Assembly: GCA_003512525.1 (NCBI GenBank)
Contig: DOQG01000071.1
Span: forward strand, 3,033-67,032
Direction: 5' to 3'
Origin: Oscillospiraceae bacterium
GTDB taxonomy: Bacteria > Bacillota > Clostridia > Oscillospirales > Ruminococcaceae
DNA: 64,000 nucleotides
A program made the position numbers and the translations under genes. The notes beneath the pieces are model-generated. The model was not told the DNA's origin, did not search any database, and saw only the letters and a program-made list of their open reading frames with translations. Shown piece after piece: positions 29,932 through 36,520 of this stretch (position 1 is the first letter of the stretch; each line of letters begins with the position of its first letter).

Positions 29932-29934
29932 ATT

Positions 29935-30276
29935 ATGAAAGAACTGCTGAGATCCGATAAGCTGCTTAAAATAGCTTTCATTGCCGGGATAGCGGCGATC
30001 GCGCTTATCTTTCTTTCAAGCTTCGGCAGCGGGTCAGACACACAGCTTACCGAAGAACAGCTGCTTGAACAGCGCATAATGCTGATGCTTGCGGCTATGG
30101 ACGGGATAGATGATGTTCCGAATGTCACGGTCAGGCTTGATGAGGATAAGCACACAGTGCTCGGGGTGACGGTGGTATGTCCCGAAGCTTCAAGCAATCG
30201 GATAGCCGAAAGGGTAATCAATGCGGTAAAAACGGCACTCGACGTTTCCGCATCGAGAATATGTATTACAACATAA
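29935..30276 (+). CDS. spoIIIAG: Stage III sporulation protein AG, short form
   Basis: 113 residues: one membrane helix (about 14-31) and a small soluble domain with a V-R-L-D...V-L-G-V-T-V-V-C-P-E-A ring-building-like strand pattern. Bacillus SpoIIIAG is about twice as long because of a long insertion that builds the tall part of the ring. That insertion is missing here. Position between AF and AH makes the assignment firm despite the size. Confidence 0.83.
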   Translation: MKELLRSDKLLKIAFIAGIAAIALIFLSSFGSGSDTQLTEEQLLEQRIMLMLAAMDGIDDVPNVTVRLDEDKHTVLGVTVVCPEASSNRIAERVINAVKTALDVSASRICITT

Positions 30277-30290
30277 GTGAGGTATTTGTT

Positions 30291-30896
30291 ATGAGAAGAC
30301 CGAGAATCAATCTTATACTTGGCAAAAAGCATCTTGTTGCGGCAGGTCTGGCGCTTGTGCTTGCAGTCGGACTGTATGCCAATTTTGCCATAGGGAGTAA
30401 CGTGAGCAGTAAGAGCGCATCGGGGGATAACTACGGCGATACAAGGCTTGTATCAAATGAAAACGACAATACGGGCAAAGTGTCCGACAAAAAGGACAGC
30501 GATATTGTTTCCGCTTCTGCCAATACCGAAAAGGTAGCCGACAGCAGTGAGGAATATTTTGCAAAGGCGCGCATTGACAAGCAGGCAAGCAGAGAAGAGG
30601 CTAAGGAAACGCTCAAGAGTATTTACGGCGGCGGAGATATGACCAAAGACGAACTTGCGGTAGTCGCACAAGACGCACAGCAGCTGACCGACCTTATGGA
30701 GGCTGAAAACAAGATCGAAACAACGCTTAAGGCACAGGGCTTTGAAGATGTGCTTTGCTACCTAAGCGATAACAGTGCGAATATCATTGTGAAGTCGCAG
30801 GGACTCGATACCGCTCAGGCGGCACAGATAAAGAGCGCATTGCTATCTGAGGTCGAGGTCGCAGGGGAGAATATTACTATTGTGGAAGTGCAGTAA
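30291..30896 (+). CDS. spoIIIAH: Stage III sporulation protein AH
   Basis: 201 residues from ATG 30291 (GTGAGG at 30277-30282). A membrane helix near residues 14-32 is followed by a Ser/Asp-rich linker and a YscJ/FliF-like ring-building domain (residues about 100-200) that contacts SpoIIQ across the intermembrane space. An upstream in-frame extension overlapping spoIIIAG has no RBS. Confidence 0.93.
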   Translation: MRRPRINLILGKKHLVAAGLALVLAVGLYANFAIGSNVSSKSASGDNYGDTRLVSNENDNTGKVSDKKDSDIVSASANTEKVADSSEEYFAKARIDKQASREEAKETLKSIYGGGDMTKDELAVVAQDAQQLTDLMEAENKIETTLKAQGFEDVLCYLSDNSANIIVKSQGLDTAQAAQIKSALLSEVEVAGENITIVEVQ

Positions 30897-30915
30897 GATA
30901 GAATAAGATACAGAT

Positions 30916-31138
30916 AAACCGCAGGCGTACCTGCGGTTTCAGTCTGTCGAAAAACCTCTTGCTTATTTAAAAATGGGGTCGCAGGGGCGTAGCCCCCGAC
31001 AGGGACTAGGGGCGGTAGCCCCAGCAAAATAGCCCCTTTCAGGGGGAAAGGGGTTTGGGGATAGGGATAATAAATCAGAAGTTTATTTCAAAAACAGACT
31101 TTTTCTACAAGCTGAAACCGCAGGCGTACCTGCGGTTT
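30916..31138. mobile_element. MITE-like element with 39-bp inverted ends
   Basis: The left end (30916-30954) and the reverse complement of the right end (31100-31138) match at about 32 of 39 bases. Each end begins with its own palindrome of 10-bp arms AAACCGCAGG/CCTGCGGTTT around a 4-base loop. The 145-base interior has no gene but several G/C-rich hairpins: GGGGC-GTA-GCCCC, GGGGC-GGTA-GCCCC and CCCCTTTC/GAAAGGGG. AT flanks both ends. The size and structure suit a non-autonomous element; no transposase is present. As RNA the palindromes could also act as terminators after spoIIIAH. Confidence 0.6.
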
Positions 31139-31174
31139 ATTTTGATGTAAATAACGACAAATAAGGTTGACAAA

Positions 31175-31471
31175 GTGCTGTCCGACAAACAGAACTATCG
31201 GTACGAGTATCTGCTCCATACTCCCGACGGCAAGCAGTTCATTTACCGCAACTACTATGATTCCTACTGGACACCTGTTATGGAACTGATCGGCTGCTCA
31301 CACAAGCCCCACGATACCCGTCACACCTGCATCTCGATGATGACCGAGAAAGAGGTATCGCCTACGCTGATAAAGAAGATCGTCGGTCATTCGGGTGCAA
31401 TGTCGCTGACCGAGAAGGTGTACACGCACGTTAATGCGCAGGAGCTGTTGGACGCTATTAATAGGATATAG
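31175..31471 (+). pseudogene. Tyrosine recombinase (integrase) C-terminal remnant
   Basis: About 98 residues of the catalytic domain only. H-D-T-R-H-T (second Arg of the active site), G-H-S-G (His) and Y-T-H (the nucleophilic Tyr) are intact. The N-terminal arm, the core-binding domain and the first active-site Arg are missing. The frame begins at a GTG with no convincing RBS, immediately after the MITE-like element. It marks an old integration event next to the TIR module. Confidence 0.8.
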
Positions 31472-31483
31472 GCATAAATAAAC

Positions 31484-31515
31484 CGCTGAGGGATGTGCTT
31501 CCTCAGCGTTTTTTT
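31484..31515 (+). terminator. Terminator after the integrase remnant
   Basis: CGCTGAGG (31484-31491) pairs with CCTCAGCG (31501-31508), then seven Ts. It could also act weakly for the convergent TIR gene. Confidence 0.85.
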
Positions 31516-31518
31516 AAT

Positions 31519-32313
31519 TTATTTTGATGATTTTGGATAGATGATTTCATATAAAACGTCTAATGGTTCTTCCTTGCACATAATAGAGCGATTATTCCAT
31601 TTATCTCTCCATGACAATAAAGTATTATCATCTATTCGTGTAAGCTCTTTGAGAATTTTGGAAACATCATATTTTATATTAATATCACTATATGCAGAGT
31701 GTTCTAAAATGATTTTTCTGGGTTGTGTCGATTTTATTAATGTCATCATTGACAATTCGTAATAAATCCAAGGTGATAGTGTTGCTTCGCTTTTTTTGAT
31801 TTTTGTAAGTTCATCACTCATGCTTATTGAATTTGGCGTATTAAAAAAAATAACACATTCAGTTTTGTTTAGCATTTCGGCTAAAGCAGTAGATAACATC
31901 ATATGAACGTGGCTTGTTGTATAGTTGCGTAAATCATAATCATATGTTTTGCTTTTGGGATTGTAGCAATATTTGTTGTCTATTTTTTTTAGTAATTTAT
32001 CACAGTATCCCCATGAACAAGAATCAATGAAGGCTTCTAATCCAAAAGTATCATATAACCAGCCTGCAAACGCCTTTACTTTATTTATATCCTTGTGTGA
32101 ATGTGATATAAAAATATCCTTATCAGAAATCGAAAACCAATGTTCTTTTAAGTCGGAACCGTTAATTACACCATCTTCTGTTATATATTTGGATAAGCAA
32201 TCCTGTACTTCCTTTTCATGTTGACTGAATAGCTCGCTCCCTTTTGTAAGATGTTGGTTTAAAGTGTTGTTATAAAAAAAGTTGGATGGGCTATAGTTAA
32301 ATCTTGAAAACAT
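31519..32313 (-). CDS. TIR-domain protein, probable defence effector
   Basis: 264 residues. After about 65 N-terminal residues comes D-I-F-I-S-H-S-H-K-D, the first strand and loop of a TIR domain, then F-G-L-E-A-F-I-D and W-G-Y-C-D-K-L-L. Later E-C-V-I-F-F-N-T-P-N-S and L-S-P-W-I-Y-Y-E-L continue the fold; the Glu in W-I-Y-Y-E-L is positioned like the catalytic Glu of NAD-cleaving TIRs. Bacterial TIR proteins often deplete NAD+ or make signalling nucleotides on phage attack. RBS GAAGGTGA. AT-rich compared with its neighbours, suggesting transfer. It is 34 bases downstream of a membrane protein gene and probably works with it. Confidence 0.78.
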   Translation of the reverse strand: MFSRFNYSPSNFFYNNTLNQHLTKGSELFSQHEKEVQDCLSKYITEDGVINGSDLKEHWFSISDKDIFISHSHKDINKVKAFAGWLYDTFGLEAFIDSCSWGYCDKLLKKIDNKYCYNPKSKTYDYDLRNYTTSHVHMMLSTALAEMLNKTECVIFFNTPNSISMSDELTKIKKSEATLSPWIYYELSMMTLIKSTQPRKIILEHSAYSDINIKYDVSKILKELTRIDDNTLLSWRDKWNNRSIMCKEEPLDVLYEIIYPKSSK

Positions 32314-32347
32314 AATATCACCTTCTTACAAACCATAAAACAACTTC

Positions 32348-32761
32348 TCATTTAATGGTAAGATATATTACTCCAGCGCAAACTAAAGCTAATGGTAAAT
32401 AAAAAAATGACTCTGTTGGAGAAATAAAACAAGCCCAAAAAGTATTTCTTCCTCCACCAAACTCTTTCTTTGTAGCTGATAATGAGAAATCAATATCATT
32501 TTCTTTGGTGGAACGCACTTTATTGTACAATTCCCTATATAGGCGTTCTTGAAGAAGGTAATAGGAATCAAGTAACCAAAATACTATTATAGGAATATAG
32601 GCGACCAAGAAATACATTTTATTTGCATCTTTTTCAGCTAAAGCCATTATACCAGCTACAAGAGTAACTGCCCACCCTTTCAATATAAAAGAATTGCTTG
32701 CCATGCGCTTTATTACATCTTGCACCATTTCGAGATGTTTGATTTTATTCTCGTTATTCAT
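32348..32761 (-). CDS. Small multi-pass membrane protein paired with the TIR gene
   Basis: 137 residues. An N-terminal amphipathic stretch (H-L-E-M-V-Q-D-V-I-K-R-M-A) leads into helices near residues 24-41 and 49-67, a soluble loop of about 40 residues, and a hydrophobic C-terminus near 108-136. No named family is recognised with certainty. It is AT-rich, has a good RBS (GAGGTGAT) and is cotranscribed with the TIR gene. A membrane sensor or pore partner is an inference from context. Confidence 0.7.
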   Translation of the reverse strand: MNNENKIKHLEMVQDVIKRMASNSFILKGWAVTLVAGIMALAEKDANKMYFLVAYIPIIVFWLLDSYYLLQERLYRELYNKVRSTKENDIDFSLSATKKEFGGGRNTFWACFISPTESFFYLPLALVCAGVIYLTIK

Positions 32762-32793
32762 AATAAATCACCTCATATAACCCTTATATGGAA

Positions 32794-32825
32794 AAGGCAT
32801 TCACCAAACGATGAATGCCTTGTTT
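32794..32825 (-). terminator. Terminator of rplM-rpsI, upstream of the TIR operon
   Basis: A perfect 10-bp stem AAGGCATTCA (32794-32803)/TGAATGCCTT (32812-32821) with an 8-base loop. On the - strand the stem ends in TTTT; on the + strand GTTTTTG follows, so it may work both ways. It lies 125 bases beyond the rpsI stop and 33 bases before the TIR-operon start codon. Confidence 0.6.
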
Positions 32826-32827
32826 TT

Positions 32828-32860
32828 GTTAGTTACCCGTTAGTTACGCGTTAGTTACCG
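32828..32860. repeat. Three 11-bp tandem repeats
   Basis: GTTAGTTAC occurs three times at 32828, 32839 and 32850, separated by CC and GC, an exact 11-bp period (about one helical turn). It sits between rpsI and the TIR operon. The phasing suggests a protein-binding array or an old attachment-site arm region. Confidence 0.7.
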
Positions 32861-32946
32861 TCCGAATTTCACCATATTTCAGATAAACCCATATCGAATA
32901 AAACAGCGTAAATACGTGATTTTGAATGCTCCCAGTTGGGATAAAA

Positions 32947-33345
32947 TTATCTCTTTGAGAACTGGGGAGCGCGACGTGCAGCCTTTAAGCCGTACTTCTT
33001 TCTTTCCTTCATTCTGGGGTCACGAGTTAAGAAGCCTGCCTTCTTGAGTACGGGACGGAGCTCGTCACTGTACTGAAGTAAAGCTCTTGAAAGACCGTGG
33101 CGGATAGCGCCTGCCTGACCTGTAACACCGCCGCCTGCAACTGTGCAAACGATATCGAACTTTTCAGTTGTGCCTGTCAGAGCGAGAGGCTGACGAACGA
33201 TGAGCTTTAATGTTTCAAGACCGAAATAGTCATCGATGCCGCGACCGTTAATTGTTATAACACCGCTGCCGGGATAAACACGTACTCTGGCAACTGAGTG
33301 CTTTCTTCTACCTGTTCCGTAGTAATAAGGCTTTGATTCGTACAT
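32947..33345 (-). CDS. rpsI: 30S ribosomal protein S9
   Basis: 132 residues. [12 protein letters not shown] near the start, and the basic C-terminus R-A-P-Q-F-S-K-R whose last residues reach the P-site tRNA. Follows rplM by 12 bases, the universal order. Confidence 0.98.
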   Translation of the reverse strand: MYESKPYYYGTGRRKHSVARVRVYPGSGVITINGRGIDDYFGLETLKLIVRQPLALTGTTEKFDIVCTVAGGGVTGQAGAIRHGLSRALLQYSDELRPVLKKAGFLTRDPRMKERKKYGLKAARRAPQFSKR

Positions 33346-33357
33346 TTTTATCCCTCC

Positions 33358-33786
33358 TTAATATTTGAATTCTTCGGGCTTCTGAGCGCCGTTCTTGTGC
33401 TCAGCGCCTGCATAAAGACGCATTCTTGTAGCGGCTTTTCTACCGAGTGTGTTGTTGGGGAGCATACCCTCGATAGCGAGCTGCATAGCCTTTTCGGGCT
33501 TTTCGCTCATGAGCTTGCTGTACTGTACTTCCTTAAGACCGCCGATGTAGCCGGTGTGCCATCTGTAGTACTTGTTCTCAAGCTTCTTGCCTGTTAAAAC
33601 TGCCTTTGCGCAGTTAATTACGATTACATGATCGCCACAGTCACAGTGAGGTGCGTATGTGGGCTTGTGCTTACCGCGGAGAATGTGAGCGGCCTTTGCA
33701 GCAACACGACCGAGAGGCTTTCCTGCTGCGTCGAGAATATACCACTTACGTTCAACTGTTTCAGCTTTAGGCATAAATGTTGACAT
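33358..33786 (-). CDS. rplM: 50S ribosomal protein L13
   Basis: 142 residues, normal length. W-Y-I-L-D-A-A-G-K-P-L-G-R and G-M-L-P-N-N-T-L-G-R are family signatures. RBS AAAGGAAAG on the - strand before ATG 33786. The leader of about 60 bases holds a GAGGT/ACCTC hairpin (33811-33823), a candidate L13 leader. Confidence 0.98.
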   Translation of the reverse strand: MSTFMPKAETVERKWYILDAAGKPLGRVAAKAAHILRGKHKPTYAPHCDCGDHVIVINCAKAVLTGKKLENKYYRWHTGYIGGLKEVQYSKLMSEKPEKAMQLAIEGMLPNNTLGRKAATRMRLYAGAEHKNGAQKPEEFKY

Positions 33787-33851
33787 TCTGATTCTTTCCT
33801 TTCAATTACTCTTGAGGTTTTACCTCGTTTGATTATTTTCACAACTTCTAT

Positions 33852-33880
33852 ATTATAGTCAAACACCGTCCGTTTGTCAA
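33852..33880 (-). promoter_or_regulatory. Consensus sigma-A promoter of rplM-rpsI
   Basis: On the - strand -35 TTGACA (33875-33880) and -10 TATAAT (33852-33857) are both perfect, with a 17-bp spacer. Confidence 0.92.
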
Positions 33881-34228
33881 ACAATTTTTGAGCTAAAATC
33901 TAAATATATATCTATATCTCTTTAAATCGCTTTAATTATCGCTGTTTCTCTCTATTTCTCGTCTGTGATTTCACTTTGCTTTTGCGTGATGCAAATAAGC
34001 AGCGTTTTCGGCAGTTTTTATTCTTTTTCTTTTGCTTTTGCATTGTGGCTCTTTTACCGTTTCAATTTTGATTATCGGCAGAAAAGTTTGCTTTTATGCG
34101 TTTAATGATGCCTTAGTTATCTCTGTCCATTTTGATATTACGGCGTATTTTCTGTGTTCTTTTATTGCAGAAATTGCGCTTTTGTGCTATGCTTATGTTA
34201 TCAAATTCATTATAAGGAGCGATGAGGA
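33881..34228. other. AT-rich intergenic region
   Basis: About 350 bases between the divergent rplM promoter and the glycosylase gene, T-rich on the + strand. No gene, strong hairpin or clear promoter is seen; a promoter for the + strand gene must lie here but no good -35/-10 pair stands out. Confidence 0.5.
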
Positions 34229-34723
34229 ATGACACAGTACCATAATATTCCGCCCGTATATGATAAAAACAGCAAAATTCTGATATTAGGCTCTTTCCCG
34301 TCTGTGAAATCACGGGAAGCGCAGTTCTTCTACGGTCATCCGCAAAACCGTTTCTGGAAAGTGCTGTCCGCTGTTCTCGGCTGTGAATGTCCTGTCACCA
34401 CAGAAGAGAAGAAGGCGATGCTGTTAAGTCATAACATAGCTGTGTGGGACGTTATAGGATCATGTGAAATAACAGGCTCGTCAGATGCTTCAATACGCGC
34501 CGTAGTCCCTAACGATATAGCGGGACTTGTAGCTAAAACTTCAATCACACATATATTTACTAACGGTGCAACTTCATCTAATATGTACAAGCGCTATTGT
34601 TGCAACAGAGTCGGGATAGAAGCTGTCAGACTGCCGTCCACAAGCCCCGCGAATGCGTCGTACAGCCTTGAAAGGCTAACAGCGGAGTGGAGCGGTCAGC
34701 TTCTGTCCGTCCTGTCAGAATAA
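34229..34723 (+). CDS. DNA-deoxyinosine glycosylase (family 6 uracil-DNA glycosylase-like)
   Basis: 164 residues. I-L-G-S-F-P-S-V-K-S-R near the start and F-F-Y-G-H-P-Q-N-R-F-W are the motif I region of hypoxanthine-DNA glycosylases; L-P-S-T-S-P-A-N-A is motif II. These enzymes remove deaminated adenine (hypoxanthine) from DNA. RBS AAGGAG 34214-34219. The 3' end overlaps the convergent small gene by 28 bases. Confidence 0.88.
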   Translation: MTQYHNIPPVYDKNSKILILGSFPSVKSREAQFFYGHPQNRFWKVLSAVLGCECPVTTEEKKAMLLSHNIAVWDVIGSCEITGSSDASIRAVVPNDIAGLVAKTSITHIFTNGATSSNMYKRYCCNRVGIEAVRLPSTSPANASYSLERLTAEWSGQLLSVLSE

Positions 34724-34953
34724 TTTATTGTAATGTTGCGTTGTTTCGCGTTTCTTATAAGGTGGTCTATCCTTATAAGAATAGCTTTTTCTTCATACAC
34801 AACAGCCTCGATCTTTTCAGGCTCTGTTTCTATATCGAAAAGCTGTCTTGTCTTTTCAAGACGGCTTTGCAGATAATCAAGACGCGAGCGCATTTCCTCC
34901 GCTTCGCTGAAATTATGATCTTTGTTTTTCTTTTTGAATATCAGTCCGCACAT
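34696..34953 (-). CDS. Small DUF2508-like protein
   Basis: 85 residues: M-C-G-L-I-F-K-K-K-N-K followed by a charged helical hairpin (about 18-70). Size, basic start and E-A-V-V-Y-E-E-K pattern resemble DUF2508 (YaaL). RBS AAAGGGCGG. Convergent overlap with the glycosylase gene. Function unknown. Confidence 0.6.
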   Translation of the reverse strand: MCGLIFKKKNKDHNFSEAEEMRSRLDYLQSRLEKTRQLFDIETEPEKIEAVVYEEKAILIRIDHLIRNAKQRNITINYSDRTDRS

Positions 34954-35007
34954 AATACGCCCGCCCTTTCATAGTTTGTACATTCTATGAAGAGGACGGG
35001 CGTAAAA

Positions 35008-36387
35008 TTACTTGCAGAGTTTTTCTATGGCGTTTGCAAACATAGCCGTATTGTCTATAAGTTCGCTTACAGGTACAAATTCATCAGCACCGTGTATGTT
35101 GTAATCGGTGTCGGGGTGTTCAACACCGAACGCAACACCACCCTCGATCCCATGGACGTATGTTCCGCCGCCGATAGCTATACATTCGCCTTTTTTGCCT
35201 GTCTGTTCCTCGTATACGCTGAGAAGCGTCTTTACAAGGAAGCTGTCCGGGGAAGCATAATGCGCGTCTGTTCCCATAAAGTCTGCGATGCTCATATCTG
35301 TATCTGAAAGCGCCGACGTGACTTTTTCTTTCAATTGTACGGCAGTCATGCTTATCGGAAATCTTGTATCGGTGCTGAAAGTCAGCTTACCGTTTTCGGC
35401 GTTGATAAGACTTAAAACGCAAGTCAGCGCACCTGACTTGTCGCTGCACGAAATGCCGAGTGAGCTGCCGTCGGTTTCACCGTAAGGGTAGAGCCTGAGA
35501 ATATCCGACAGCAGTCTTTTGGTATTGTTGTTCAAATCAAGCGATACCAGCATTTCAAGCATGGCTGTTATAGCGTTTCTGCCTTTCTCGGGAGTTGATG
35601 CGTGTGCGGATTTTCCTTTGCAGATAATTTTTATGTTATCGCCGCAAGGCTCAATATTATAAGCACATCCGTTCTTACCGCCGATTGTATATGAACAAAT
35701 TTCATCTTTGTGCTTACCGCACACGACGGCACAGCATTCGGCAGGGACAGCGTTTATTACCTGTCCGCCGCAGATCGAGACAATATCGCTATTATCAAAA
35801 TCGGCGCTGTATTTTATCCGCGCCATACCTTTTTCACAGTTGATGAGCGGATATGACGCGTCAGGAGTGAAAACCATCGGCGGCATTTTATCTTTTTTCA
35901 GATAATGCTCTATATCTGCCGAGCCGTTTTCTTCATTCGTTCCGAATATCAGTCTTACGCCCTTTGAGAGCTTTGCTCCAAGCTGTTTTACGCTGTACAG
36001 CGCATAGAGTGCCGATACGGCGGGACCTTTATCGTCCGTTACGCCTCTGCCGTAGAGAATGCCATCCTTTTCGGTGCAGGCGAAAGGCTCATATGTCCAG
36101 CCCTTGCCCTCGGGTACAACATCCAGGTGACAAAGAATTGCAAGCCCAGGAGTGCTCACGCCGTCCGGCAGATAGTCTGCCGTGCCGTAATAATTATCGA
36201 CGTTATTTACCGCAAAGCCGAGCGCTTTTGCCGCGGCAAGCATTGTTTCGAGTGCTTTTGCGGGAGCTTCTCCGAAAGGATAACCGGGCTTTGCTTCTTC
36301 TATAACGCTGGGAATTGCAACGAGCTTCGCCAGAAGGTCACAGATGTCATCTTTTCTGTCCGATGCGTATTTTTTGTATCTATCCAT
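35008..36387 (-). CDS. pepV: M20 family dipeptidase (PepV-like)
   Basis: About 459 residues from ATG 36387 (AAGGAAG on the - strand); the longer frame to 36555 would cross the promoter. L-C-H-L-D-V-V-P-E-G and Y-G-R-G-V-T-D-D-K-G-P carry the zinc His and bridging Asp; G-T-N-E-E-N-G-S is the catalytic Glu motif. A lid insertion gives the PepV-like length. It hydrolyses dipeptides in the cytoplasm. Confidence 0.92.
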   Translation of the reverse strand: MDRYKKYASDRKDDICDLLAKLVAIPSVIEEAKPGYPFGEAPAKALETMLAAAKALGFAVNNVDNYYGTADYLPDGVSTPGLAILCHLDVVPEGKGWTYEPFACTEKDGILYGRGVTDDKGPAVSALYALYSVKQLGAKLSKGVRLIFGTNEENGSADIEHYLKKDKMPPMVFTPDASYPLINCEKGMARIKYSADFDNSDIVSICGGQVINAVPAECCAVVCGKHKDEICSYTIGGKNGCAYNIEPCGDNIKIICKGKSAHASTPEKGRNAITAMLEMLVSLDLNNNTKRLLSDILRLYPYGETDGSSLGISCSDKSGALTCVLSLINAENGKLTFSTDTRFPISMTAVQLKEKVTSALSDTDMSIADFMGTDAHYASPDSFLVKTLLSVYEEQTGKKGECIAIGGGTYVHGIEGGVAFGVEHPDTDYNIHGADEFVPVSELIDNTAMFANAIEKLCK

Positions 36388-36417
36388 ATTTGTTACTTCC
36401 TTTGCTGTTATGCTATT

Positions 36418-36446
36418 ATTATACTCGAAAAACCCGTTAACGTCAA
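36418..36446 (-). promoter_or_regulatory. Sigma-A promoter of pepV
   Basis: - strand -35 TTGACG (36441-36446), 17-bp spacer, -10 TATAAT (36418-36423). Confidence 0.82.
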
Positions 36447-36454
36447 CGAAGTTA

Positions 36455-36483
36455 TTGACATTTTTTGTGTGATATGGTATACT
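36455..36483 (+). promoter_or_regulatory. Sigma-A promoter of the divergent operon
   Basis: -35 TTGACA 36455-36460, 17-bp spacer, -10 TATACT 36478-36483 with TG one base upstream (extended). Its -35 is only 8 bases from the pepV -35, a back-to-back pair. Confidence 0.85.
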
Positions 36484-36520
36484 TATTTTTATATAATTGT
36501 TTATCAGGGAGGAAAAGCCG

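Noticed and set aside
32828..32860. CRISPR or plasmid iterons at the triple repeat
   Set aside because: Units are 9 bases with 2-base gaps; no spacers, cas genes or replication protein nearby.
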